From NCBI RefSeq assembly GCF_014699135.1, contig NZ_JACOFT010000006.1:124001-188000 (forward strand): a stretch of 64,000 nucleotides of DNA, read 5' to 3'. The translations under genes and the position numbers were made by a program. This document shows positions 37,701-46,914 of the stretch, piece by piece. The first letter of the stretch is position 1. Every line of letters starts with the position of its first letter. The notes beneath the pieces were generated by a model. The model had not been told where the DNA came from. It made no database searches and saw only the letters and a list, made by a program, of their open reading frames with translations. Origin of the DNA: Cognatundibacterium aquatile. GTDB taxonomy: Bacteria > Pseudomonadota > Gammaproteobacteria > Burkholderiales > Burkholderiaceae_D.

Positions 37701-38207
37701 CTCGCCGTTCGCGCGACGCAACTGATCCAACCCCATACTCCAGTCCTGTAACCAGTCAGTCCGATACACCTGATATAAATCGATCAGATCTGCCAATCTG
37801 GACACCAGTTGATAGCGCCGTTCGGCATCGCCATCGGCCAGAAAATGCTTTAACGGAGAAAAATCATTGTCTTGTAACAGCGCCGGAATCAGGCGCATCA
37901 GCCGCCAGGTCAGGGGCATTTTATCGAGTGACGAAGTTGACGGTATCTCCGCTTTACCGAGCATGGAACGATAGATCGTCCACAAGAAACGACCGGGCAG
38001 TTCGATACGATTCGCCGCGCTGATATCGAAATTCTCTGCCAGCGAAATTTTGAGCCACTCAGCCACACCATTTGACTGCACCAGGAAAATGTCTTTTTCC
38101 AGCGGCGACAAGGGGTTGCGTCGTATCCACTCAAATACGGCCGCACTCAACTGCTCCAACTGATTACTGTGCAAAATAATCAGCCCTGGCTTGATCACTG
38201 AAGGCAT
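34761..38207 (-). CDS. recC: exodeoxyribonuclease V gamma subunit RecC
   Basis: A 1148-residue inactive-helicase subunit that recognises Chi and splits the DNA strands. The N-terminus (LIILHSNQLEQLSAAVFEWI) and FLVQSNGVAEWLKISLAE are typical, as are RRVVLFGVSALPRQTLEAL, FCTFMPMRSMPFQLVCLLGM and NEGDFPR. It is the first gene of the recCBD operon and ends in a four-base overlap with recB. Confidence 0.95.
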   Translation of the reverse strand: MPSVIKPGLIILHSNQLEQLSAAVFEWIRRNPLSPLEKDIFLVQSNGVAEWLKISLAENFDISAANRIELPGRFLWTIYRSMLGKAEIPSTSSLDKMPLTWRLMRLIPALLQDNDFSPLKHFLADGDAERRYQLVSRLADLIDLYQVYRTDWLQDWSMGLDQLRRANGELVPLPADQRWQAKLWRAILADLPEAERLLGRVNVHRRFVDAASGGVAPATPLPRRVVLFGVSALPRQTLEALSALAHHTQVILAVPNPCQYFWGDIIEGRELFKAQFKRQQLRNQTDLSLIPIEELHAHAHPLLAGWGRLGRDFVRMLDEFDQAELARTGFAGLKIDLFSEDAGHSLLTQVQAAIRDLLPLAEHPRSPVAATDASIEFHLAHSVQREVEILHDRLLGIFAEAGNTIRPRDVVVMVPDIAQFTPSIRAVFGQYKRTDQRYIPYEIGDVSDRKTNPVMVALDWLLRLPQQRCQQNEVVDLLEVPAIAARFGLDEEDLPVLKTWINGAGIRWGLNQQHRDGLGLGATGEQNSWIFGIRRMLLGYANGAQQHYHDIEPYAEVGGLSSALAGCLAEFVEALIAWQNRLALPQTPLVWAEQARQLLTDFFAVSGENDRVLLARLHESLDKYLNACEQAHFDEAIPLAVFREPWLASIDEATLNHRFISGGVTFCTFMPMRSMPFQLVCLLGMNEGDFPRRTSQVDFDLLALQGMARPGDRSRRDDDRYLMLEAILAARSRLYISWVGKNIRDNSEQPPSVLVSQLRDYLNAGWDIDLQEHTHEYPMQAFSRAYFFAGPDRPLTYAREWGAAYLQTPLQTQPHTQPQAQPLVVDHIIPVMGDDADLSLKLRELSRFVRQPVAHFFQQRLGVQFADEEQMTGTEEPFNLDALQEYFLNDRLINSGDVPGNIAELETKLTEKAAQLSREGLLPVGFMGQKWQRLLVAEMMPVQTAWLTLCELFPDPAAKLPVQFRYQNISISDWLENLRTDDQQTVSIMQIASKVCNTKGELRADKVIDIWIRQLVAASLNYPVTFYLVARDASLCMPPLAQAAATATLETLIALWRAGLDGILPVACKTALALIAGDNPQQTYDGGYNMSGEVESPYLARMWSDFSALSAESDWESVARTLYEPLFQWAREIQVTPLSATTETGESE

Positions 38208-38294
38208 AAAAATAGGCGAGAACTGTTATGAGATAGCAGAAACAGGAATGTCCGGCTCAACTGTCTGCTGTTTAAAACTGAACCTATGCAAGCG

Positions 38295-38327
38295 TACCGG
38301 CACAGACGAAACTGTGCCGGTATTTTT
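38295..38327 (+). terminator. orphan plus-strand intrinsic terminator
   Basis: TACCGGCACAG and CTGTGCCGGTA form a perfect 11-bp stem with a 6-base loop, followed by TTTTT on the plus strand only. No plus-strand gene precedes it: recC (minus) starts at 38207 and regA (minus) ends at 38488. It could end a short plus-strand RNA that starts near or antisense to the recC 5' end. Confidence 0.6.
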
Positions 38328-38487
38328 ACATAAGTCACTCAGGGAGATATTAAAATTTTACTGTTGGTGCGTATGTTCGGCAGAGAACGGAATCTCAGCA
38401 ATACCATGCCGCAGATGGTCAGAACAAAGACGTTAATGGAATTGCCTTAACGCGGATTCACAAATAACCTGATCTGCCATAGGCATA

Positions 38488-39030
38488 TCATTTCACGCGC
38501 TGCTTACTGAGCTTACGTGCCAGGGTACGCCTGTGCATACCCAGACGTCGCGCTGCTTCGGAGATATTGAACTCGGATTCCACCAGCACTTCGTGTATGC
38601 GTTCCCACTCCAGCGTTTTAATTGAGGTCGGACGATTCGTCAGCTCCAGATCAGTGACACCGGCGACATGGCCGAAAGCGGCTTCGATATCATCGGTATT
38701 CGATGGCTTCGCTAAATACTGACATGCGCCCAGTTTCACGGCTTCCACCGCAGTCGCAATGCTGGCAAAGCCGGTCAGCACCACAATCTGCATGGACGGC
38801 ACTTGCTGATGCAACATCTGTACACAGGCAAGCCCGGAAGCATTGCCGTTTAATTTCAGGTCAACCACCGCAAACTGCGGAGAATGTGACTTGAGTATTT
38901 CTTCTGCCGCTTCCAGACTTTCTGCATGCAATACGGTATAAGCACGTCGCTCAAACGAACGACACAGGGTACGCGCGAATGCAGTATCGTCCTCGACAAT
39001 CAGCAACAGACGACTTTCTGACATATTCAA
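38488..39030 (-). CDS. regA: response regulator, RegA/PrrA/ActR type
   Basis: A 180-residue regulator. The receiver domain has LLIVEDDTAFARTL, the phosphorylated Asp in FAVVDLKLNG, and the Thr and Lys positions in VVLTGFASIATA and YLAKPSNTDD. The C-terminal Fis-type helix-turn-helix ends FNISEAARRLGMHRRTLARK, as in RegA. It lies directly after the matching sensor kinase, at the end of the cyo operon. RegA proteins control respiration and redox balance, so feedback on the oxidase genes is likely. Confidence 0.88.
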   Translation of the reverse strand: MNMSESRLLLIVEDDTAFARTLCRSFERRAYTVLHAESLEAAEEILKSHSPQFAVVDLKLNGNASGLACVQMLHQQVPSMQIVVLTGFASIATAVEAVKLGACQYLAKPSNTDDIEAAFGHVAGVTDLELTNRPTSIKTLEWERIHEVLVESEFNISEAARRLGMHRRTLARKLSKQRVK

Positions 39031-39037
39031 ACCTTTT

Positions 39038-40348
39038 TTATAGCATTAACGCTGACAGTGGCAGCTCTATTTTGACAACGGCACCACCATCCTGCCGGTT
39101 ACGGGCAATCACAGAGCCGCCTAATTTACGAACAACATTCACCACAAAGTAAATACCCAGACCACTGCCCGGACGCCCTTTGGTCGATTGATAAGCTTGC
39201 CCCAGATTTTCCAGTATCGATGGTAAAAAACCCGGCCCTGTATCGGTCACAACGATGACCAGCACATCTGCGTCTCTCGATACTGTCAGGGCAAGCCATG
39301 CAGGTGAAGCTTCAAGCGCATTATCTAACACATTGCATATCATCTGCTTGAGAGCAGAATCAAACACGACAGGAACATCCTGCTGAATCTGATTTTCAAA
39401 GATGAATGTCTGTACCGGACGCGTCGTACGAAAGTCCTCGACCAGTTGTTTGAGAAAGGTATTGATCGTCGTTTTGACAGAAGATTCGCCACGCGCTTCT
39501 CCGGCGGACAATAAAATACTGCTGAGTGTCGTTTTACAGCGTTGCAACTGCCTTTGCATTTCACTCAGGTCTTCGATTAAATCAGGATTATTGCTGAATT
39601 CCGGCATCCTCCTCCAGTCGCCCAGAATGACGGACATCGTTGCTAAAGGTGTACCCAGTTCATGCGCCGCGCCAGATGCCAGCAAGCCCATTTTCACTAT
39701 GTGTTCTTCTTCGGTGGATCTCTGGCGGGCATCTGCCAACTGGACATCACGCACTTTTAAATTGCCGCTGATGCGCGTCAGAAAAAACACCAGCAAGCCA
39801 GCGTTCAGTAAAAAACAAATGATCATGCCATCGATATATAGCTCTGGCATGCCGCCGTTGTTATCAGAGGGCAAAAGTAAGGGGTGAGAAAATTTCGACA
39901 ATCCGAGCAGGCAAAGACCACTGATCGCCACGATCAACCAGGTTGACCATACTTCCAGCAAAACGGCGCTGAGTATGACCTGCAACAGATATAAAAAAAT
40001 GAAGGGATTGGAGGTACCACCGCTCAGATACAGCTGCGCCGTCAGAATAGCGACATCGACCAGCAGTGCAAAAAATAATGCCCGGTTGGATACTTTCGTT
40101 TCCTCGTGCCAGCGCAGATGACTGGCAATATTGAAAGCAATTAACACCGCCAGCACAAACGCCATCGACAATACCGGCAAACGTATGCCGAATCCGCCGA
40201 CAACCAGCGCGATCGTCGCAATCTGACCAAACACGGCCAGCCACCGCAGATGAATCAGTTGCAACATATTTTTGTGGCCAGCTGAACTCTCGTATTCTTC
40301 GGCGATGCTGGCTACGATATCCCGGTAATTTTCAGTCTTGCCGAACAT
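39038..40348 (-). CDS. regB: redox sensor histidine kinase, RegB/PrrB/ActS type
   Basis: A 436-residue membrane kinase with about six N-terminal helices. The quinone-sensing heptapeptide GGTSNPF between helices is present, as is the redox-active Cys region QRQLQRCKTTLSSIL. The H-box is AAHELGTPLATMSVILGDW, and the ATPase has DNALEASPAW, VTDTGPGF and GSGLGIYFV. ATG 40348 has GGAGA eight bases upstream; the longer frame to 40369 is less likely. The start overlaps the SURF1 stop by 17 bases, joining the kinase to the oxidase operon. Confidence 0.9.
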   Translation of the reverse strand: MFGKTENYRDIVASIAEEYESSAGHKNMLQLIHLRWLAVFGQIATIALVVGGFGIRLPVLSMAFVLAVLIAFNIASHLRWHEETKVSNRALFFALLVDVAILTAQLYLSGGTSNPFIFLYLLQVILSAVLLEVWSTWLIVAISGLCLLGLSKFSHPLLLPSDNNGGMPELYIDGMIICFLLNAGLLVFFLTRISGNLKVRDVQLADARQRSTEEEHIVKMGLLASGAAHELGTPLATMSVILGDWRRMPEFSNNPDLIEDLSEMQRQLQRCKTTLSSILLSAGEARGESSVKTTINTFLKQLVEDFRTTRPVQTFIFENQIQQDVPVVFDSALKQMICNVLDNALEASPAWLALTVSRDADVLVIVVTDTGPGFLPSILENLGQAYQSTKGRPGSGLGIYFVVNVVRKLGGSVIARNRQDGGAVVKIELPLSALML

Positions 40349-41186
40349 CCTGATGTCTCCCATTTTCACTATGACGCTGCATCTTATTCAGACGCCGGCG
40401 GTCTTCGCGGATAACCAGATAATATCCGCCCGCCACCATCAAAGCGAGAGCATACCAAGTAAGTGCATAGACCAAGTGATTGTTATGAAATGAGATAACG
40501 GTTAAACCGGCAACCGGTGCCTGATGTTCACTTGCCATCAGGGATTTGTAGCCAGCATCCGGCTGACTGTCGGTAGCATCAGCATCAATAAAATAAGGAG
40601 CAATCGGCGACAAGTTATGTTTTTTACCGATAGCAACAACGTCACGCGAATACCAGCGGTCAGCCGCCGCATCGTTTTTACGTAAGAATCCACCGTCGGG
40701 CTCACTCATACGCAATAATCCTGTGATACTCACGGTCTGCCGCTGTTCCTGATGTGTTGCGGCTTTCGCTTTATCCATAGCGGGAACAAATCCCCGATTC
40801 AGCAGCACAACACTACCATCTGTCTGACGCAACGGCGTCAGCATCCAGTAGCCGCTACCGAGCACGGTGGATGCCTGCACATAACTGGTCTGCTCAGACA
40901 ATAACAGCCCACTGACCTGCACATGTCGGTATTCGTCGTTCGCGGCATTCACTCCCGACCAAAGCTGTTGATCAGGAGCGGCTATTGCAGTTGCATGCAC
41001 CCGTTGCCCAACGCGGGCGATCAGATCGAGTTTCCATTGCAAGCGATAGATCTGCCATGTACCGAGAAAAGCAAAGCACAAAAAAAATACCCCCGCGCAC
41101 ATCGCAAGAGCATGTCTTACGAATAATGAACGGGGGATATCTGTTGCTGCAACCGGGGACTGCGCCCCGGCATTCAGATCACTCAT
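40332..41186 (-). CDS. SURF1 family oxidase assembly protein
   Basis: A 284-residue protein with one helix near each end (residues about 28-48 and 240-260). The signature FLGTWQIYRLQWKLDLIARV after the first helix, VLLNRGFVP in the middle and LVYALTWYALALMVAGGYYL at the end are typical. SURF1 proteins help haem insertion into haem-copper oxidases. It overlaps cyoD by four bases (ATGA), so it serves this quinol oxidase. Confidence 0.9.
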   Translation of the reverse strand: MSDLNAGAQSPVAATDIPRSLFVRHALAMCAGVFFLCFAFLGTWQIYRLQWKLDLIARVGQRVHATAIAAPDQQLWSGVNAANDEYRHVQVSGLLLSEQTSYVQASTVLGSGYWMLTPLRQTDGSVVLLNRGFVPAMDKAKAATHQEQRQTVSITGLLRMSEPDGGFLRKNDAAADRWYSRDVVAIGKKHNLSPIAPYFIDADATDSQPDAGYKSLMASEHQAPVAGLTVISFHNNHLVYALTWYALALMVAGGYYLVIREDRRRLNKMQRHSENGRHQDVRQD

Positions 41187-41641
41187 GGCATATTGCGCAT
41201 GTTGTGCATTTCATTTGGATTTTCAGTATGTTTCAGTGATTCAGGTGTTGTTTCATGCTGCATGCCTGGCATCATATTGTTATTCAGATGATACATGACC
41301 CACAGTGAGCCACTCATCAGAATCACCACCACCATGCCGGTAAACACCAGTGCCAGCATGTTCCAGCCACCTTCCGAACGTGCATTCATGTGCAGGAAAT
41401 ACACCATGTGCACCACCACCTGCACCGCAGCCAGTGCCAGCAAGACAAAACCTGTCGTGCCGGAATTGCTGAAGACTTTGCCCATTACCAGCCAGAATGG
41501 AATGACAGTCAGAATGACTGCCAGCACAAAACCGATGACATAGGTTTTCATGCTGCCATGATCTGCGTGATCGTCATGAGCGTGATGTCCATGATGACCG
41601 TGGTCCGCATCATGTGTTGTATGTTCGTGATGTGCACTCAT
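41183..41641 (-). CDS. cyoD: cytochrome o ubiquinol oxidase subunit IV
   Basis: A 152-residue three-helix subunit; the core MKTYVIGFVLAVILTVIPFW and MVYFLHMNARSEGGWNML is typical of CyoD. Unusually, about 30 residues before the core are very rich in histidine and aspartate (HGHHGHHAHDDHADHG), and the tail is rich in Met, His and Asn (NNNMMPGMQHE, EMHNMRNMP). Both extensions look able to bind metal, perhaps copper; this is inference. ATG 41641 overlaps the cyoC stop (ATGA). Confidence 0.92.
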   Translation of the reverse strand: MSAHHEHTTHDADHGHHGHHAHDDHADHGSMKTYVIGFVLAVILTVIPFWLVMGKVFSNSGTTGFVLLALAAVQVVVHMVYFLHMNARSEGGWNMLALVFTGMVVVILMSGSLWVMYHLNNNMMPGMQHETTPESLKHTENPNEMHNMRNMP

Positions 41642-42273
41642 GGCAAAACTCCCATCAGGTAGACAAAGGTAAATACACCGATCCAGATCACATCCAGGAA
41701 ATGCCAGAACATGGACAGGCACATCAGGCGACGATTGTTTTCAGTCGTCAAACCATGACGTTTTAATTGGAACAGCAAAGTGACCAGCCAGACGATACCA
41801 AAAGTTACGTGCAGACCGTGCGTTGCCACCAGAGCAAAAAACGAAGTCAAAAAGCCACTGCGTTGAGGACCCGCACCTTCATGAATCAGATGGATGAACT
41901 CATATAATTCCAGGCCGATAAAACAAGCACCCAGCAGGCCAGTGACCACCAGCCAGATCAGCGTGTTGTTCAGACGTTTTTTCTGCGCTTCCAGCATCGC
42001 AAAACCATAGGTAATCGATGACAGCAACAGTAAAGACGTGTTAATTGCCACCAAGGACAGATCAAACAATTCGGCACCGGTCGGGCCGCCTGCGTAGTTA
42101 CGACCAAGTACGGCATACGCGGCAAACAAACACGCAAAAATCAGGCAATCGCTCATCAGATACAGCCAGAAGCCAAGCAGTGTGCCGTTTTCCGGATGAT
42201 GTTCGAGAACGAAATAGCGCGAACCAGAAGCCTGGCTCATCGCATCATGAGTAGAAATAGATTTATCAGACAT
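41638..42273 (-). CDS. cyoC: cytochrome o ubiquinol oxidase subunit III
   Basis: A 211-residue, five-helix subunit of the CyoC type: [59 protein letters not shown] and [20 protein letters not shown]. It overlaps cyoB by eight bases and cyoD by four. Confidence 0.95.
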   Translation of the reverse strand: MSDKSISTHDAMSQASGSRYFVLEHHPENGTLLGFWLYLMSDCLIFACLFAAYAVLGRNYAGGPTGAELFDLSLVAINTSLLLLSSITYGFAMLEAQKKRLNNTLIWLVVTGLLGACFIGLELYEFIHLIHEGAGPQRSGFLTSFFALVATHGLHVTFGIVWLVTLLFQLKRHGLTTENNRRLMCLSMFWHFLDVIWIGVFTFVYLMGVLP

Positions 42274-44269
42274 GGCTAGCTAACAAACGTGTGCGTTCAT
42301 TTTCGGTACGGACAACTTCGTCCGCAGGAATGTAGTAATCGCGGTTGTAATTAAAAGTATGGATGATGATGGCGACCATCATGACGATAAAACCCAGACC
42401 TGCCAGCAGCCACATTTGCCAGATCAGCGCAAAGCCACAAGCCGCGCTGAGACCAGCGATGATGATGCCAGCAGCCGTATTTTTCGGCATGTGAATAGCC
42501 AGGAATCCGGAAGTCGGGCGAACATAGTTATTCGCTTTCATATCAACCCAGGCATCGTTGTCATGGATGCGAGGTGTGAATGCGAAATTGTATGCAGGTG
42601 GCGGAGACGATGTTGCCCACTCCAGAGTACGGCCACCCCATGGATCACCAGTCACATCGCGCAGTTGCGCACGACGCAGATAACTGACCACCAGTTGAAT
42701 AACGAAACAGGCAATACCGATCGCGATCAGAACCGCACCAACGGCAGCGATCTGGAACCAGATCTGCAATGACGGATCTTCAAAATGGCTCAGACGACGT
42801 GTCACACCCATCAGACCTAATACATACAATGGCATGAACGCGAAGTAGAAACCGATAGTCCAGAACCAGAATGAGCATTTACCCCAGAAACTGTCGAGCT
42901 TATAGCCGAATGCTTTAGGGAACCAGTAGTTAATCGCCGCAAACACGCCGAACACGACGCCACCGATAATCACATTATGGAAGTGAGCAATCAGGAACAG
43001 ACTGTTGTGCAGAACAAAGTCAGCAGGTGGAACTGCCAGCAATACTCCTGTCATACCACCGATCACAAATGTCACCATGAAACCCATGGTCCATAACATC
43101 GGCACTTCAAAACGGATACGTCCGCGATACATCGTAAACAACCAGTTAAACATCTTCGCACCGGTTGGAATCGAGATAATCATCGTGGTGATACCGAAGA
43201 ACGAGTTGACACTCGCACCGGAACCCATCGTGAAGAAGTGGTGCAACCAGACCAGATAAGACAAGATCGTGATCACGACCGTTGCGTACACCATCGATGT
43301 GTAGCCAAACAGACGCTTGGAACAGAAAGTCGAGACGATTTCGGAATACACACCGAAGCAAGGCAGAATCAGGATGTAAACTTCAGGATGACCCCAGATC
43401 CAGATCAGATTCACGTACATCATGGAATTGCCGCCCATGTCGTTCGTGAAGAAATTGGTACCGAAAACACGATCCAGCGACAACATTGCCAACACCGCAG
43501 TCAACACCGGGAAGGCAGCAACGATCAGCACGTTAGTGCACAACGCAGTCCAGGTGAACACAGGCATCTTCATCATCGTCATGCCAGGAGCACGCATCTT
43601 GACGATAGTCACAATCAGGTTCACACCGGAGAGCAAGGTGCCGACACCGGCAATCTGTAACGACCAGATGTAGTAATCCACCCCGACATCCGGACTACCT
43701 AAAATACCCGACAGCGGCGGATAAGCAAGCCAGCCGGTACGCGCAAACTCACCGACGAATAAGGATGCCATCACCAGCAATGCACCGAAAGTTGTCATCC
43801 AGAAGCTGAAGTTATTCAGGAAAGGAAAAGCAACGTCACGGGCACCGATTTGCAGCGGTACAACGTAGTTCATCAACCCGGTAACGAAAGGCATCGCCAC
43901 GAAGAAAATCATGATCACGCCATGCGCGGTGAACACCTGATCATAGTGGTGCGGTGGCAAAAAGCCAGCCGAGTCACCGAATGCCATCGCCTGCTGGGCA
44001 CGCATCATCAGCGCATCAGCAAAACCACGCAACAGCATGATCAGACCGAGGATCATGTACATGATACCGATACGCTTATGATCAATACTTGTCAGCCATT
44101 CACGCCACAAGGTTCCCCAGACGCGGAAGTAAGTCAATGCGCCCAGCAATGCCAGGCCACCGAAAGCGACACCAGCGAAGGTAGCAAGAAGAATCGGCTC
44201 ATGCAAAGGAATCGCTTCCCAGCTGAGACGGCCGAATATCAGCTTAGTCAAATCAATTTGGTCTAACAT
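42266..44269 (-). CDS. cyoB: cytochrome o ubiquinol oxidase subunit I
   Basis: The 667-residue catalytic haem-copper subunit. The CuB/haem ligands are visible: the cross-linked pair in [14 protein letters not shown] in [12 protein letters not shown], and HFHNVIIGG. The quinol-site region [16 protein letters not shown] is present, which marks a quinol rather than cytochrome c oxidase. ATG 44269 gives [17 protein letters not shown]; the longer open frame overlapping cyoA is unlikely. Confidence 0.97.
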   Translation of the reverse strand: MLDQIDLTKLIFGRLSWEAIPLHEPILLATFAGVAFGGLALLGALTYFRVWGTLWREWLTSIDHKRIGIMYMILGLIMLLRGFADALMMRAQQAMAFGDSAGFLPPHHYDQVFTAHGVIMIFFVAMPFVTGLMNYVVPLQIGARDVAFPFLNNFSFWMTTFGALLVMASLFVGEFARTGWLAYPPLSGILGSPDVGVDYYIWSLQIAGVGTLLSGVNLIVTIVKMRAPGMTMMKMPVFTWTALCTNVLIVAAFPVLTAVLAMLSLDRVFGTNFFTNDMGGNSMMYVNLIWIWGHPEVYILILPCFGVYSEIVSTFCSKRLFGYTSMVYATVVITILSYLVWLHHFFTMGSGASVNSFFGITTMIISIPTGAKMFNWLFTMYRGRIRFEVPMLWTMGFMVTFVIGGMTGVLLAVPPADFVLHNSLFLIAHFHNVIIGGVVFGVFAAINYWFPKAFGYKLDSFWGKCSFWFWTIGFYFAFMPLYVLGLMGVTRRLSHFEDPSLQIWFQIAAVGAVLIAIGIACFVIQLVVSYLRRAQLRDVTGDPWGGRTLEWATSSPPPAYNFAFTPRIHDNDAWVDMKANNYVRPTSGFLAIHMPKNTAAGIIIAGLSAACGFALIWQMWLLAGLGFIVMMVAIIIHTFNYNRDYYIPADEVVRTENERTRLLASHV

Positions 44270-44271
44270 CT

Positions 44272-45294
44272 TTATTTTCCAATAGTAACTGGTGGTGTGG
44301 TACACACTTCAGCATCCGACCCGCGTGCAGCCTGCTGATTCTGAGCGAGCATAGAAACAGCTTTTTCGTTCGCTTTTGATACTGGCTTCACATTCACATC
44401 CATAGACATCAATTTATCCATGCAAATCTGATCAGCCCCTACACAGCGATTGAGAATGGCATGAAACAGATCGGCGTCGACGGAACCATAACGACGCACA
44501 GGATCTTTGATACTTGGTTTTTCAACCTCCAGATAAGCAGCACGATTCAGATTCAGTTTTTCAGCTTTGGTGGTCTGTACCCACTGATTGAAATTTTCCT
44601 GCGTCATCCCATGAAATTTGAAGCGCATGTCAGAAAAGCCCGCACCGCTATAGTTGGCAGAAAAGCCATCATATGTGCCTGCCTTGTTGATCACGGCATT
44701 CAATTGCGTTTCCATACCCGGCATCGCATAGATCTGACCAGCCAGCGCTGGAACATAAAACGAATTCATTACAGTGGATGCAGTGATTCTGAAATGAACC
44801 GGCACATCGACTGGCGCAATTAATTCATTCACAGTTGCCACACCTTGTTCTGGATAAATGAACAACCATTTCCAGTCCAGAGCAACGACTTCCACGACCA
44901 GCGGTTTGACGTTGGCAGCAAGCGGACGATTTTCATCTAATCGTGACAACTTTCGATATGGATCAAGAGTATGTGTAGAAATCCATGTCAACATTCCCAA
45001 AACGATGATAATTAACAGAGGGGCTCCCCAGATAATTAATTCGAGTTTGGTTGAATGGTCCCACTCAGGATCGTACTTTGCACTGGTATTACTCTGTCTG
45101 TAGCGCCATGCAAAAAACAAGGTCAGGAAAATGACAGGAATAATGATGATTAACATCAGGAGAGTAGAAATGACAATCAGCTTGCTCTGCTGAGCGGCGA
45201 TATCGCCTGAAGGATTTAACACAATAGTGTCACATCCAGCCAACAGTGCAACGCATAGGAGTATTAGTCCGCGCCGAGCTAGTAGGGAAATCAT
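44272..45294 (-). CDS. cyoA: cytochrome o ubiquinol oxidase subunit II
   Basis: A 340-residue lipoprotein subunit with lipobox LLAGC after a short signal, two helices and a periplasmic cupredoxin domain ([35 protein letters not shown]). No CuA cysteine/histidine set is present, as expected for a quinol oxidase. The tail is longer than in E. coli CyoA. ATG 45294 is chosen because it gives the lipoprotein signal; the frame runs on to a GTG at 45375. It is the first gene of cyoABCD-SURF1-regBA. Confidence 0.93.
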   Translation of the reverse strand: MISLLARRGLILLCVALLAGCDTIVLNPSGDIAAQQSKLIVISTLLMLIIIIPVIFLTLFFAWRYRQSNTSAKYDPEWDHSTKLELIIWGAPLLIIIVLGMLTWISTHTLDPYRKLSRLDENRPLAANVKPLVVEVVALDWKWLFIYPEQGVATVNELIAPVDVPVHFRITASTVMNSFYVPALAGQIYAMPGMETQLNAVINKAGTYDGFSANYSGAGFSDMRFKFHGMTQENFNQWVQTTKAEKLNLNRAAYLEVEKPSIKDPVRRYGSVDADLFHAILNRCVGADQICMDKLMSMDVNVKPVSKANEKAVSMLAQNQQAARGSDAEVCTTPPVTIGK

Positions 45295-45443
45295 GCAGGA
45301 AAGTCCAAGGTAAAGGATAAATCGTGGTAATGTACACGGACTGACTAGCATTAGCGATTGGACGTTTTGTCCCACCCTGCCATAGCTATATCGGGCAGGG
45401 CTTCAGGCGTCCGTCGATAAAAACACTACTACGAGAGACGACT

Positions 45444-46793
45444 ATGCCAAGTATCAGCCACAATGGTGAGCAACTCACCAGTATTCCTGTACGTCCTGAC
45501 CTCCTCCCAGCTCCCAGAAACAGTCACGCTGACCATACTTCGATTTCCCCCGGAGAAATCGCCATTGGTGTCGTCATCGGTCGGGCTTCTGAATATTTTG
45601 ATTTTTTTGTCTACGCCATTGCATCAGTATTAGTGTTTCCTGCAGTTTTCTTTCCATTCGAACAAAGACTGGAAGCCACACTTTATTCATTTGTCATTTT
45701 TTCGTTTGCCTTCATCGCGAGGCCGATAGGTACGGTGGCGTTTATGGCGATTCAACGCCATATGGGACGTGAAGCAAAACTCACTATGGCACTGGTCTTA
45801 CTTGGCATCTCTACTGCAGGCATCGCATTCCTGCCCACGTTTTCACATCTCGGCTACACATCGATCATCATTCTTGCCGCGCTGCGTATCGGTCAGGGGC
45901 TCGCGATGGGCGGCTCGTGGGACGGACTGCCATCTTTACTGGCATTGAATGCGCCACAACATAAGCGTGGCTGGTATGCCATGCTAGGGCAACTGGGTGC
46001 CCCGGTCGGCTTCATGATCGCGGGCAGTCTGTTTGCTTACTTACTCGCCAACCTGTCTCCGGAAGATTTTCTGGATTGGGGCTGGCGCTACCCGTTCTAT
46101 GTCGCCTTCGCGATTAATGTTGTTGCCTTGTTTGCCCGTCTGCGCCTGGTTTCCACCAATGAATATGCGCGCCTGCTGGATGAGCGTGAACTGGAACCGA
46201 CCAAGATTGTTGAGATGAGCGGTTCACAAGGGCGAAACGTCTTGATCGGCGCATTAGCCGCGTTAGCCAGCTATGCCTTATTCCATCTGGTCACCGTATT
46301 TCCCTTGTCATGGCTGACGCTGTACTCCACACGCTCACTGACAGATGTACTTTATATACAAGTAACTGGCGCAGGATTAATGACCTTAGGTGTGATCGTG
46401 TCTGGTTTAATCGCTGATCGCTACGGTCGCCGCAATACACTGGGAACCTTCGCGCTATTCATTGCGATTCTGAGTGTATTTGTACCAAGTTTGCTTGACG
46501 GCGGCGAGTCTGCCCAGAATACATTTATTCTGGTGGGATTTGCCTTACTGGGTTTATCTTACGGTCAGGCGGCAGGAGCTGTGACTGCCAATTTTTCAGC
46601 GAAATACCGTTATACCGGCGCAGCCTTGACGTCCGATCTTTCCTGGCTGGTCGGTGCCGGTTTCGCACCGCTGGTCGCACTAGGGCTGTCGGCTCATTTC
46701 GGCCTCGCCTATGTCAGTCTCTATCTACTCTCAGGCGCAGCTTGCTCAATCGCTGCATTAAGCCTGAACCGGGCACTGGAAATCAAAGACTAG
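45444..46793 (+). CDS. MFS transporter, metabolite:proton symporter type
   Basis: A 449-residue, twelve-helix transporter. The start IAIGVVIGRASEYFDFFVYA, the FAFIARPIGTVAFMAIQRHM segment with GREAKL, and LRIGQGLAMGGSWDG point to the metabolite:H+ symporter family (ShiA/KgtP/ProP relatives). The substrate cannot be read from sequence. It is divergent from cyoA and ends at a strong terminator. Confidence 0.87.
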   Translation: MPSISHNGEQLTSIPVRPDLLPAPRNSHADHTSISPGEIAIGVVIGRASEYFDFFVYAIASVLVFPAVFFPFEQRLEATLYSFVIFSFAFIARPIGTVAFMAIQRHMGREAKLTMALVLLGISTAGIAFLPTFSHLGYTSIIILAALRIGQGLAMGGSWDGLPSLLALNAPQHKRGWYAMLGQLGAPVGFMIAGSLFAYLLANLSPEDFLDWGWRYPFYVAFAINVVALFARLRLVSTNEYARLLDERELEPTKIVEMSGSQGRNVLIGALAALASYALFHLVTVFPLSWLTLYSTRSLTDVLYIQVTGAGLMTLGVIVSGLIADRYGRRNTLGTFALFIAILSVFVPSLLDGGESAQNTFILVGFALLGLSYGQAAGAVTANFSAKYRYTGAALTSDLSWLVGAGFAPLVALGLSAHFGLAYVSLYLLSGAACSIAALSLNRALEIKD

Positions 46794-46813
46794 CACCTAT
46801 CCAACATAAAAAC

Positions 46814-46860
46814 GAAGCTCTGCAGCAAGATAAGAAATCGCTTGCTGCAGAGCTTTTTTA
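46814..46860. terminator. strong bidirectional terminator
   Basis: AAGCTCTGCAGCAAG and CTTGCTGCAGAGCTT pair over 15 bases with a 12-base loop, followed by a T-run on the plus strand. It ends the MFS gene and may also serve the convergent gene that stops at 46915. Confidence 0.85.
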
Positions 46861-46914
46861 CATTTACCACCCATTTTTTAACGCAAGTAGCCGCGCAACC
46901 TAACTCCAGATAAA

